Shown in pieces: positions 25,801-33,979 of a stretch of 46,448 bases of DNA (the first letter of the stretch is position 1; each line of letters begins with the position of its first letter). Made by a program: the position numbers and the translations under genes. The notes beneath the pieces were generated by a model. That model searched no databases. It was not told where the DNA came from and saw nothing but the letters and a program-made list of their open reading frames with translations. Source of the stretch: Acidobacteriota bacterium (GTDB taxonomy: Bacteria; Acidobacteriota; Polarisedimenticolia; Gp22-AA2); contig QHXX01000102.1 in NCBI GenBank assembly GCA_003223135.1, positions 1 to 46,448 on the forward strand, in the 5' to 3' direction.

Positions 25801-27527
25801 GGTCCCCTCCTTGCATCCCTCACCGCATTCGGCAGGCGATAATTCGGCTTGAGCGGAAACAGCAGGTGCGCGGTGAACTGCTCGCGATAGGCGGGCGCCG
25901 TCGAGCCCGCGGCACGGAGGTAGAGCGACAGGTCGTAGTGCAGGATCGCCGACTCGGGGTCGAGGCGGACGGCGCTCTCCGCCTGGCGCTCGCCTTCCCG
26001 CCGCAGCGCCTCATCGTTCATCCCGTGCGTCAAGACCCACTCCCCGATGAAGGCGCGCGGCACAGGATCGTCGGGCCGCGTGCGCGCCGCGCGTCGCGCC
26101 AGCGCGAGCGCTTCCTGCGTGTTTCCCTCGCCCGCGGCGGATCGCGCCTCCTCGAGGAGACCTTCCGCCCGGGAGGAGAGGAGCGCGTGCCCCAGGAACA
26201 GGGCCAGCACCGCGGCCGCGGGGAGGGCGTGCAGGACGGCGATTCCTCCGCGACGGCGTGCGGCGACGTGCGGCGCACGCTCCGGCGGCCCGGCGGCATC
26301 GCCCGGCCCGAAGCCCAATCCGATCAGGATCGCCGCGGGGATCGCCACGCCCGGCAGGAACGCCGTGAAGTCAACCAGGTTGTGGACCAGGAAGGCGGCG
26401 CCTGCGGCCAGGAACGGCAGGACGTCTTCGCGCCTGCGCCAGGAGCGGCGGAGCCGGGCGGCGCAGGCGAGAACGAAGCCGGAGAGCGGTACGATCGACC
26501 ACAATCCCCAGCCGGAGATGATTTGAAGATACGAGTCGTGGGCGAAGCGCGTTTCGTTCATCCCGGCGCGCAGGTAGTGCGGATAGAACGTGCCGAACGA
26601 CCCGGGTCCCGTGCCGAACAGCGGGTGGTCGCGGATCATCTCCGTGGCCGCCTTCCAGTTGCCCGCGCGCAGCAGGAGCGGGTCGCCACCGGGCGCGCCC
26701 ACCTCGTCGCGCCGGGCTTGGAGAAACAGCAGGGCGATCAAGACGGCGGCGAGCGGCACCGCCCCGAGCAGGATTCCGCGACGCCGCGGTGCTATGACCG
26801 GGAGCGACAGGACCAGCGAGACCGAGGTCGCGGCCAGCCCGCCGATCGATCGGGTCAGGAACAACGCATAGGACTGCAGGAACGCCGCGGCCACCGCCGT
26901 TCCCCGCTGCCACGGATCCGGACAGCGCCGCGCCCGCAGCAGCGTGAGGGGCAGCGTCAGAGCGAAGAAGCCGCCGAGCGCCGCGGGAAGCGTGAAGGGC
27001 CCGGACGGCCTTCCGGCCTGCAACCGGGCGAGAACGTAAGGAGACGCTTGATCGGACGCGGCCAGGAGGCCCCGCAACTCTTCGGGATAGGTGACGTGGT
27101 GCTGCAGAACGGCCAGAAGGGCCGCGACGGATCCCAGGGCCACGAAGAGGCCCGCGACCATGTCGCCGGCGCGTCGGTCGGGGGCGAGCGCCCTTCCCAG
27201 GAGCACGGCGAGGATGAGTGTCAGCGCGGCGCCCGCCTCGTCGAGGGCGCGTGCCCGGCAGGAAGCGGTGGCCACGGCCGCCAGCGCGAGCGGGATGAGG
27301 CCCGCCGTCCACGCCGGCAGAAGCGGAAGACCTTCCGCCCGGAGCCACGCCAGGCAGCCCGCCGCCGCCAGAAGAACCCTGCAGACGCCCTCCGACCACG
27401 CGTACGTCTCCGGCGGCCTCAGAACCGCGAGCGCCAGGAGCGCGCAAGCGAGCGCCCGCAGCAGGAGGCGATCCCTGTTCAGGCGGCCTGCGTCAGGAGG
27501 CTCGTCGGGCCATTCGTCGGGCGGCAT
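25797..27527 (-). CDS. O-antigen ligase/PglL-like membrane protein with C-terminal TPR, directly after pilA
   Basis: 576 residues. ATG 27527 has GGAGGGG 6-7 bases before it and is preferred to GTG 27542. About eleven hydrophobic segments; the catalytic-type periplasmic loop is seen as HPLFGTGPGSFGTFYPHYL and FAHDSYLQIISGWGLWS. Residues from about 450 form TPR-like helices (GNTQEALALARRAARTRPDD, AESAVRLDPESAILHYDL). Known: PglL/TfpO-type enzymes of this superfamily glycosylate pilins and often lie next to pilA. Here the gene starts 43 bases after the pilA terminator. Inferred: either a pilin O-glycosyltransferase or the glycan polymerase/ligase; sequence alone does not decide. Confidence 0.85.
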   Translation of the reverse strand: MPPDEWPDEPPDAGRLNRDRLLLRALACALLALAVLRPPETYAWSEGVCRVLLAAAGCLAWLRAEGLPLLPAWTAGLIPLALAAVATASCRARALDEAGAALTLILAVLLGRALAPDRRAGDMVAGLFVALGSVAALLAVLQHHVTYPEELRGLLAASDQASPYVLARLQAGRPSGPFTLPAALGGFFALTLPLTLLRARRCPDPWQRGTAVAAAFLQSYALFLTRSIGGLAATSVSLVLSLPVIAPRRRGILLGAVPLAAVLIALLFLQARRDEVGAPGGDPLLLRAGNWKAATEMIRDHPLFGTGPGSFGTFYPHYLRAGMNETRFAHDSYLQIISGWGLWSIVPLSGFVLACAARLRRSWRRREDVLPFLAAGAAFLVHNLVDFTAFLPGVAIPAAILIGLGFGPGDAAGPPERAPHVAARRRGGIAVLHALPAAAVLALFLGHALLSSRAEGLLEEARSAAGEGNTQEALALARRAARTRPDDPVPRAFIGEWVLTHGMNDEALRREGERQAESAVRLDPESAILHYDLSLYLRAAGSTAPAYREQFTAHLLFPLKPNYRLPNAVRDARRGP

Positions 27528-27569
27528 GGCCGGCCCCTCCACGATGACGGGAACAGTCGACGTCCGAAG

Positions 27570-27603
27570 AAAAAAAACGGGCGGCGCCGTGAAGCACCGC
27601 CCG
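27570..27603 (-). terminator. Intrinsic terminator of pilA
   Basis: Minus strand: CGGGCGG (27603-27597), a 12-base loop, CCGCCCG (27584-27578) and eight T (27577-27570). A strong GC stem with an uninterrupted T-tract, 24 bases after the pilA stop. It makes pilA largely monocistronic, as expected for a highly expressed pilin. Confidence 0.88.
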
Positions 27604-27626
27604 CGTTGTCTTCGGCCCAGGGATCT

Positions 27627-28079
27627 TTAGGTCTGGGTACCCTGTGGCCACTGGAAGAACTGACCGTTGGCGAACAGGATGTCGCAGTTGAAGTCGGTGG
27701 TCTGACCTCCGCCCTGCGCGCCCTGAGCACCGTCCTTGGCAGAACTGGTGATCGTGTACTGCGTGCCCGTGGCGCTCGAGTCCATGTCCCAGGCGTTGTT
27801 CCAGCCGTCGGTCGTCGGAACCGTCTTGATGTAAATCGGCGACACGTGGCTGCTGATGGTCGCGGCCGGCGCGTTGGCCAGGTTCTTCGGGTAGAAGTTG
27901 TTGTCCACCGCGTAGGACTCGACCGCCGTGCCGATGGACCGCATGTCGGCCATCGTCCTCTTCTGTTTGCCCCTGTCGATGGCGTTCAGCAGGTTCGGGA
28001 TTGCGATAGCGGCGATGATCCCGATGATGGCCACGACGATCAGGAGCTCGATCAGTGTGAAGCCTTTTTCCTTGCGCAT
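27627..28079 (-). CDS. pilA: Major type IVa pilin PilA
   Basis: 150 residues. ATG 28079 follows AAGGAGGT, one of the best ribosome sites in the window; the upstream extension to 28157 is not protein-like. A 6-residue leader (MRKEKG) precedes the conserved FTLIELLIVVAIIGIIAAIA with Glu5, cleaved by PilD. The mature protein is about 144 residues: an N-terminal helix, then AVDNNFYPKNL, an alpha-beta loop and a beta-rich tail ending WPQGTQT. Only one Cys is present, so there is no disulphide-bounded D-region. The C-terminal tail is rich in Gly/Gln/Thr. It has its own sigma-54 promoter and terminator, separating it from the genes on either side. Known: PilA forms the pilus fibre for twitching, adhesion and DNA uptake. 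Confidence 0.95.
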   Translation of the reverse strand: MRKEKGFTLIELLIVVAIIGIIAAIAIPNLLNAIDRGKQKRTMADMRSIGTAVESYAVDNNFYPKNLANAPAATISSHVSPIYIKTVPTTDGWNNAWDMDSSATGTQYTITSSAKDGAQGAQGGGQTTDFNCDILFANGQFFQWPQGTQT

Positions 28080-28111
28080 TCGGGTAACCTCCTTTCGGCA
28101 CCCTACTAACA

Positions 28112-28126
28112 GCAAGCGCGATGCCA
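28112..28126 (-). promoter_or_regulatory. Sigma-54 (-24/-12) promoter of pilA
   Basis: Minus strand TGGCATCGCGCTTGC: invariant GG and GC with correct spacing, 33 bases before the pilA ATG, so the start is about 28100 with AAGGAGGT in the short leader. It differs from the minor-pilin promoter (2845-2859) at four bases, all outside the invariant boxes or at the sixth position. The activator should be PilR, encoded 4.5 kb upstream. Confidence 0.82.
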
Positions 28127-28277
28127 CCCGAATGTGCGTCCTGAAGGCCCGCCGCAAGTGCCGGAGTCACGCGAATTTACCCATGCGATCTCGAATCTGT
28201 CGCAGCCGGTCCGGCGCGCGAGGCGCCCGATAGTAACAAGTTTCGTCAGGTCGAACGACGCCGGCTGACACTCCGCG

Positions 28278-30077
28278 TCACCCGCCCGCGGGCGCCCGGT
28301 CCGGCGGGGTGTTGAGCCCTTGCGCCAGACGCCCGAAGGTCGCGAGGAGCGAGCGGGCACGCGCGCATCCGGGATCCTCGCTCAGCTTTCTCCGCAGCTC
28401 TCCCAGGATGGGGCCCAGGGCCTCGTGTCCGGTCACGACGCCGGCGTACAGGTAGCGCCAGTCTTCGGGCTGGATCGCCCGGTACTCGTGGCGCGCGATC
28501 ACGGCGGCATTCTCCTGCGACCGCCGCACCACGATCATCGCGTCGTCGTCCCAGTAGACCAGCGCCCAGGCATCCTTCGGAAAGTGGTTGACCGAGAAGG
28601 CCCGCTCGAACATGTCCCCCGGCCGGCCATCCGCGCCGGGACGCACGACCCGCTCGAGCGCCGGGGCGTAACGCAGAAAGGCGGCATCGATGTCGAGCCT
28701 CGCGAGGAAAGCCTGCCAGGCGCGTGAATCGTTGAGCGAGACGAACACCTCGCGAAGGAGGACGGGGTAGATCTCGTTCCGCCCGTCGATGAACACGCGC
28801 GCCCTGGGAAATCGTCTCCAGATCAGGTATCCGCCGAACCGGACGTCGTTGTAGAGGCGTTTCCCGATGCCTTCGCTCTCGACGAAGTCCACGGCCACCC
28901 GCGGCTCGTTCCCGGGCGCAACGCCCAGACCCCACGTGATCGAAGGCGGCAGCACCGCCAAGAGAGGCACGGCGCAGAACAGGGCCACGGCGGCGATCAC
29001 GAAACCGGGTCGCACGCCCCACGGGCGGGGGCTTTCATGCCGCGCCCACAGGCGAGCGCAGGCGAGCGCCACGGCGCGCGCCGGGCGGGCCAGACCGTAG
29101 GGCAGAAGGACGAAGAACAGGCCGATGTTCCGAAGGTGGGCCGCCGCCAGGATCGCCCCAAGCAGAAGAGCCGGCGTCGCGATCGGGACGATCCGCCGCG
29201 GTACGATGACGACGACCGCGACGGCCGCGACTGTGGCCAGCCAGAACAGTGGAAAGGCGGACAGATCCGGGCGGGCCCACTCGAGGTTCGGCGACGGGAG
29301 CGAAGCGAGCAGGTGCCGGACCTCGAACGGCACGGCGTAGATCCGGTATCCGTAGGGGTTCGCGCACGCGGCGAGCGCCGCGGAGAGCGCGGCCAGCAAG
29401 AGCCGCGGCGCGAACGACCGGTCGAGAGCCCCGCGCGCCCCCGCGGCCCCCAGGAAGAGCGGCCGCCGCCCGTCGATCCACGTGAGGACGGCGCCCGGCA
29501 GGAGCAAAGCCGGCGCCAGGACGGCACCGGCGTGGAGGTTCGACCCGACCGCCACGAGCAGTGGCACGAGGACGAGCGGGATGGCCCCGCCCGTGTCGCG
29601 GGCGCGCAGCACCAGGTGAATGACCAGCGGCACGAGAATGATCGTGGCCAGTTCGGGCCGCACATCCAGACGGAAGGACGACCCCACCAGGGCCGCGGCC
29701 GCCAGGACCGCGCCGCCTCCGGGACCGTGCCCCTCCCGCCCTGCGTGGGCGGCCATCAGCAGGCACAGCCCGAGAACCAGGGCGGTCTTGAGGGCGACGA
29801 GCCCTGCCGGGCCCAGGAGCGTGTGACCGGCGTACAGGATGACCTGGCACAGCCACTCGTGATCGACCCACGGCGTGCCCGCGGCTGTGAAGGAGTAGGG
29901 ATCGGCGCGCGGCACCTCGTGCCGCGAGAGAATGAGATCGCCGGTCTTGAGGTGCCACCAGTAATCGTAATTCCTTATCGGAGTGAGCGAGCTGGCGAGG
30001 ACGACGAGCGCCAGAAGACCGAACAGGAGCCATCGATCCCCCCGCGACGCCACCCCGCCGACGTCCTCGCCGATCAC
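28278..30077 (-). CDS. Polytopic membrane protein, GT-C glycosyltransferase-like
   Basis: 599 residues; GTG start at 30077 overlaps the YfhO-like stop (GTGA). About eleven hydrophobic segments lie in the first 380 residues, with an N-terminal periplasmic Asp-containing loop (NYDYWWHLKTGDLIL, then WVDHEWLCQVILYAGH) of the kind that holds the catalytic Asp in GT-C enzymes. The C-terminal soluble part contains GIGKRLYNDVRFGGYLIW and RVFIDGRNEIYP, which recur in large membrane proteins with GT-C-like folds, and ends in a helical region. I do not know a named function. Inferred: periplasmic sugar transfer using an undecaprenyl-linked donor. It lies between pilR and pilA and ends 151 bases before the pilA promoter. 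Confidence 0.75.
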   Translation of the reverse strand: MIGEDVGGVASRGDRWLLFGLLALVVLASSLTPIRNYDYWWHLKTGDLILSRHEVPRADPYSFTAAGTPWVDHEWLCQVILYAGHTLLGPAGLVALKTALVLGLCLLMAAHAGREGHGPGGGAVLAAAALVGSSFRLDVRPELATIILVPLVIHLVLRARDTGGAIPLVLVPLLVAVGSNLHAGAVLAPALLLPGAVLTWIDGRRPLFLGAAGARGALDRSFAPRLLLAALSAALAACANPYGYRIYAVPFEVRHLLASLPSPNLEWARPDLSAFPLFWLATVAAVAVVVIVPRRIVPIATPALLLGAILAAAHLRNIGLFFVLLPYGLARPARAVALACARLWARHESPRPWGVRPGFVIAAVALFCAVPLLAVLPPSITWGLGVAPGNEPRVAVDFVESEGIGKRLYNDVRFGGYLIWRRFPRARVFIDGRNEIYPVLLREVFVSLNDSRAWQAFLARLDIDAAFLRYAPALERVVRPGADGRPGDMFERAFSVNHFPKDAWALVYWDDDAMIVVRRSQENAAVIARHEYRAIQPEDWRYLYAGVVTGHEALGPILGELRRKLSEDPGCARARSLLATFGRLAQGLNTPPDRAPAGG

Positions 30078-32491
30078 AGGCCCTTCCAGGCGGCGGCGAT
30101 GCCCCAGGCGACGGTGACAAGGAGTCCGCAGGTACCCATGAGAAGCCCCGCCGCCACGCTCGCGGGACGGTATTCCATCTCGAGTTGGTGCTCGCCCGGC
30201 GGGACGGCGACCGCGCGGAACAGGCCGTCGGCCCGGAGCATCGGGACGGGGCGCCCGTCGAGCGTGGCGCGCCAGCCGGGCGCGTAGGCGTCGGCCAGGA
30301 CGCCGAACCCCGGCCGCAAGGCCCGGACGCGCATCACGATCCGCTCCGGCGTCTCCTCCACGACGATCGCCTCCCCCGCGCCGGCCGTTCCCGACGACCC
30401 GTCACGTTCGCCGTCGGCGGCCACGGGCGGATCCTCGAGCAGCACCGCGCTTCTCGGATCATACCCGGGGTCCGAAAGGCCGGCCGCGAGATCGCTGCCG
30501 GGTTCCAGCCGCCGGGCCTTCGCCACAAAGCGCAGTCGCGGCACGACCGCGCGCACGCGATACAGGCGTGCCGGCGGCCGGCTGAGGCCCTCGAGGACCG
30601 GCCCCGCATCCAGTCCGGGATCGTCGAGGTGGGCGTACGACAGGAGGTAGCCGACACGGCAGGCCGCCAGGGCACGCACGCGCCCGGGGAGCGACACGGC
30701 CTCGAGGGCGCGGCCGAGGTCGGGGCCTTCTTTCAGGTCCATCCGATCGGTCGATGCATCGAGGGCCGTCGGCACGCCGTCACGGTGACCCGTCATCAGC
30801 GCGTACACGAAGCGATCGTACCTGTACCCCCAGACCAGCTCGTCGGTGCCGGCCCGGACGCTCAGATCGGGGGGACGCGACGCGTGGTGCAGTCGGGGGC
30901 TCGCGGCGCCCGTCCCGACGACCGGCCGAAGAGGCGAGGGGGCCCGGAGCCAGCCGGCCGCGGCCGTCGAGCGAGCCGGAGAAGTGGCCAGAGCCAGCGA
31001 CAGCGACGACAGCACGACGACGGCCAGCGCCGCGGCACGTGCCCGCGCCTCCTGGGGGCGCCGCAGGAGGTAGAGCGCAAGCGCCGCCAGCACCGCGGTC
31101 TCGCCGAAGGCCCACAGTGCCGAGCGCAGGATCGCCCCTCTCACCACGGTGCCCTCGTCCGCGTCGAGAAAAGAAACCGGCACTGCGGCCAGTCGGACCA
31201 GGAGCGCGTCGGCGAAGCGCGCAGTGGCCATAAGCGAGCACAGGAGGAACGCCGATGCCGCCGCGCCAGTGAGGCCGAAGGCGGCGCGCCGCGACGGCGT
31301 CGATGCGATCAGGTGCTGCAAACCGTATCCCGCGAGGATCGCGACGGCGAACAAAAAGACGAGGACGAAGCGCTCCGGGTAGCGCACCTGCCTCGCGAGG
31401 GCGAACGTCCCGAAGAGTCCTCTGTACAGGGCGCTGTTCTGGCCGAGGGCCAAAAGAAGCGCCAGGGCCGCGATCACGCCCAGCGCGCGCCGTCGCCCGA
31501 GCTCCGGGCCGCGGTGCCAGACCCCGATGCAAGCGAGCAGGCAGGGGATCGCGCCGAGGTAGAGGGACAGTAGAAACGGGTACCGCCCCTCGAACAGGAA
31601 CCCCCCCCACCAGGAGACGGGCGAGAGCCGGGTCGGGTCGCCGAACAGCCCGGGAACGATCATCTCGAGCAGACGTGCCGGGAGGAGCGACCACTTCAGT
31701 CCCTCGGCGGCCCCGAAGCCCGCCCCGCGCTCCGCCAGCCGCACCAGCGCGCAGGCCGGGACGATCTGGACGGCGGCCACGAGCGCCGCGACGAGGAGGA
31801 CCATCCCGAAATCCCGAAACCCGGAACGGTTCAGAAGCGCACCCGGTCGCAGCCCCGGCTCCGTCGCCACGAGCGCGAGCCCGACAAGAACGAGGGCCGC
31901 GAGGCAAGCCGGCTCCGCGGCGATCAAGACGACCGCGGCGCACAGAGCGGCGGGCGCCAGGAGCCACCTCCGTCCCGGCGCCAGGCCGCGCAGGAGAGCC
32001 CACAGGCCGATCGGCACCCAGGCCGCAGCCGACAGGACATTCTGCATGCTGGCGAGTGAGGCCGCCGGCCCCGACAGCGACAGGACCGCGGCGACGAGGA
32101 CGGCGGCCTCGTGTCCCAGCCGGAGGGCGCGCGCCAACAAGTATCCTCCCGCGGCCAAAAGCGCGAACTGCAGGACGATGGAGGCGACGAACGCGACATC
32201 GAAGGGCAGCACGAAGAACAGGAGCGTGATCGGGTGCAGGACCTGCGCGTTCGGGTTCGCCAGGAGCGGCGTCCCGCCGCCGTGATAGGGGTCCCACAGC
32301 GGGAGGGATCCCGATCGCAGCCGTTCGGTGACGAGCGCCCTCACCGGATCATGGTTCTGGGAGATGTCGCGCAGGTAGAAGAGACGTCCCGCAAAAGCCC
32401 CGTGAAAGGCGAGAAGGAGCGCGAGACCCAGAAGGATCGCCGGCTGCGCCTTGCGGAGCGGACCGGCGCGCCACTGTCCCGCGGATTGCAT
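30074..32491 (-). CDS. YfhO-family membrane protein (GT-C-type)
   Basis: About 805 residues. Two starts are possible: ATG 32491 (12 bases after AGGAGG) or GTG 32500 (3 bases after it); I chose the ATG. Twelve or so hydrophobic segments carry YfhO family features: FYLRDISQNHDPVRA, LWDPYHGGGTPLLANPNAQV with the family's P-x5-G-P/N-type loop, and QVRYPERFVLVFLFAVAIL. The C-terminal beta-domain ends VLADAYAPGWRATLDGRP and FRAVAVPPGEHQLEMEY, diagnostic of the family. Known: YfhO proteins are GT-C glycosyltransferases that decorate teichoic acid in Firmicutes. Inferred: surface glycosylation here. It begins 90 bases after pilR and overlaps the next gene by 4. Confidence 0.85.
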   Translation of the reverse strand: MQSAGQWRAGPLRKAQPAILLGLALLLAFHGAFAGRLFYLRDISQNHDPVRALVTERLRSGSLPLWDPYHGGGTPLLANPNAQVLHPITLLFFVLPFDVAFVASIVLQFALLAAGGYLLARALRLGHEAAVLVAAVLSLSGPAASLASMQNVLSAAAWVPIGLWALLRGLAPGRRWLLAPAALCAAVVLIAAEPACLAALVLVGLALVATEPGLRPGALLNRSGFRDFGMVLLVAALVAAVQIVPACALVRLAERGAGFGAAEGLKWSLLPARLLEMIVPGLFGDPTRLSPVSWWGGFLFEGRYPFLLSLYLGAIPCLLACIGVWHRGPELGRRRALGVIAALALLLALGQNSALYRGLFGTFALARQVRYPERFVLVFLFAVAILAGYGLQHLIASTPSRRAAFGLTGAAASAFLLCSLMATARFADALLVRLAAVPVSFLDADEGTVVRGAILRSALWAFGETAVLAALALYLLRRPQEARARAAALAVVVLSSLSLALATSPARSTAAAGWLRAPSPLRPVVGTGAASPRLHHASRPPDLSVRAGTDELVWGYRYDRFVYALMTGHRDGVPTALDASTDRMDLKEGPDLGRALEAVSLPGRVRALAACRVGYLLSYAHLDDPGLDAGPVLEGLSRPPARLYRVRAVVPRLRFVAKARRLEPGSDLAAGLSDPGYDPRSAVLLEDPPVAADGERDGSSGTAGAGEAIVVEETPERIVMRVRALRPGFGVLADAYAPGWRATLDGRPVPMLRADGLFRAVAVPPGEHQLEMEYRPASVAAGLLMGTCGLLVTVAWGIAAAWKGL

Positions 32492-32581
32492 GGCCGGCAC
32501 CCGCCTCCTGGAAGACCGTCGTGCGACCGGGTGGAACCGGCGCTCGGGAGGTTCCGCTCCGGTCCCCGGCTGGATCCACGG

Positions 32582-33979
32582 CTAACCGACGTTCGCTCGC
32601 GCTTCCTTACGATCGGTCAGCCGGTACTTCTTGGCGAAATAACGGAACGAGCGGAAGCTCATGCCGAGGATTTCGGCGGCCCGGGTCTGGATCCCCTGCG
32701 CCCGCCGCAGCGCCTCCTCCATGTAGTGCTCGCGCAGACGCTCGAGCTGGCGCTCGAGGTCGATGCCCCCGTCGGACAGGACGATGGCGAACTCGGGCGC
32801 AGGGCGGCCGCCGCTGCGGACCTCACGCGACAGGCTGTCGGCGGTGATGGCGTCGGTCGCCTCGAGCGCCACGGCGCGCTCGATGACGTTCTCCAGCTCG
32901 CGCACGTTGCCGGGCCAGTCGTGATCCGTCAGGCGGCGCATGGCCTCCTCGCTGATGCGGGTGATCTTCTTGCCCATGATGCGTCCGTACTTGACCAGGA
33001 AATGAAGCGCCAGCTTCGGGATGTCCTCCGGCTTCTCGCGCAGGGCCGGCATGCGAATCTGGATGACGTTGATGCGGTAGTACAGGTCCTCGCGGAATCG
33101 CTTCTGCCGCACCAGCTGCTCGAGGTCGTGGTTGGTCGCCGCCAGGACGCGGACGTTGACCTCGATCTCGTCGGTGCCGCCGACGCGCCGGATCCGGCGC
33201 TCCTGCAGGACCCGCAGCAGCTTGATCTGCATCGCCGGCGTGGTATCGCCGATCTCGTCCAGGAAGATGGTGCCGCCGTCGGCCACCTCGAACAGCCCCT
33301 TCTTGGCGGTCACGGCGCCCGTGAACGACCCGCGCGCGTGCCCGAACAGCTCGCTCTCCAGAAGCTCATCCGGCAGGGCGCCGCAATTGATCGACACGAA
33401 CGGGCGGTCCTTGCAGGGGCTCTTGGCGTGAATGGCCCGGGCCACCAGCTCCTTGCCGGTGCCCGACTCGCCGGAGATCAGGACCGTGCTGTTGGTCGGC
33501 GCGATCTTGGCGATCAGATCGAAGACCTCGCGCATGCGCGGGCTGTCGCCGATCATCTCGTCGAACCGCAGCTTTTCCTTCAGCTCCCGCTTCAGCGCCC
33601 GGTTCTCGTTCTCAAGCCTTCGCTTCTCAATCGCGTTGCGGACGACGGTCTTCATCTCCTCGACGTCGAACGGCTTGATGATGTAGTCGTAGGCCCCGAG
33701 CTTCAGCGCCTCGATGGCGCTCTCGGTCGAGGCATACGCCGTGATCATGATCACCGGCGTGTCGGGATTGGCGGCCTTGGTCTGCTTGAGGATCTCGATC
33801 CCCGACTTCCCGGGCATGGCGATGTCGCTGATCACCAGGTCGAACTCGCCCTTGCCGACCAGCTCGGAGGCCTTGTCGGCCGACTCGGATGCCACGACCG
33901 CGTACCCCTCCTTCTTGAGCATGATGGAGAGGAAGTCCCTCATCCCCTTCTCGTCATCGACGATCAGGACGCGGTCCAT
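32582..33979 (-). CDS. pilR: NtrC-family response regulator PilR (sigma-54 activator)
   Basis: 465 residues, complete three-domain activator. Receiver domain 1-120: acidic pocket near DDE (9-10), phospho-acceptor Asp52 (LVISDIAMPGKSG), Lys102 (IIKPFD). AAA+ domain about 140-370: Walker A GESGTGKE (170-177), sigma-54 loop GSFTGA (217-222; Ser replaces the more common Ala), Walker B FLDEIGD, and R-finger region. C-terminal Fis-like helix-turn-helix about 440-460 (QTRAAEILGMSFRSFRYFAKKY). Start at ATG 33979 with GAGGAG 5 bases upstream; overlaps pilS by 16 bases. Known: with PilS it activates pilA at sigma-54 promoters. Two such promoters occur in this window, at pilA and at the minor pilins. 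Confidence 0.95.
   Translation of the reverse strand: MDRVLIVDDEKGMRDFLSIMLKKEGYAVVASESADKASELVGKGEFDLVISDIAMPGKSGIEILKQTKAANPDTPVIMITAYASTESAIEALKLGAYDYIIKPFDVEEMKTVVRNAIEKRRLENENRALKRELKEKLRFDEMIGDSPRMREVFDLIAKIAPTNSTVLISGESGTGKELVARAIHAKSPCKDRPFVSINCGALPDELLESELFGHARGSFTGAVTAKKGLFEVADGGTIFLDEIGDTTPAMQIKLLRVLQERRIRRVGGTDEIEVNVRVLAATNHDLEQLVRQKRFREDLYYRINVIQIRMPALREKPEDIPKLALHFLVKYGRIMGKKITRISEEAMRRLTDHDWPGNVRELENVIERAVALEATDAITADSLSREVRSGGRPAPEFAIVLSDGGIDLERQLERLREHYMEEALRRAQGIQTRAAEILGMSFRSFRYFAKKYRLTDRKEARANVG

Noticed and set aside
27627-28079. PilA as a short conductive Geobacter-type pilin
   Set aside because: Mature length is about 144 residues, not about 60, and aromatics are not arranged like that class.
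25866-28109. Long plus-strand frame of 747 codons opposite the O-antigen ligase gene and pilA
   Set aside because: Shadow frame crossing a terminator, a promoter and pilA; no motif.
32533-32555. GGAACC/GGTTCC inverted repeat between pilR and the YfhO gene
   Set aside because: Considered as a terminator, but no T-tract follows and the loop is long; could be chance in GC-rich DNA.
33300-33345. Ser in place of Ala in the sigma-54 loop of PilR (GSFTGA)
   Set aside because: A common natural variant of GAFTGA that still activates; not evidence of a defect.
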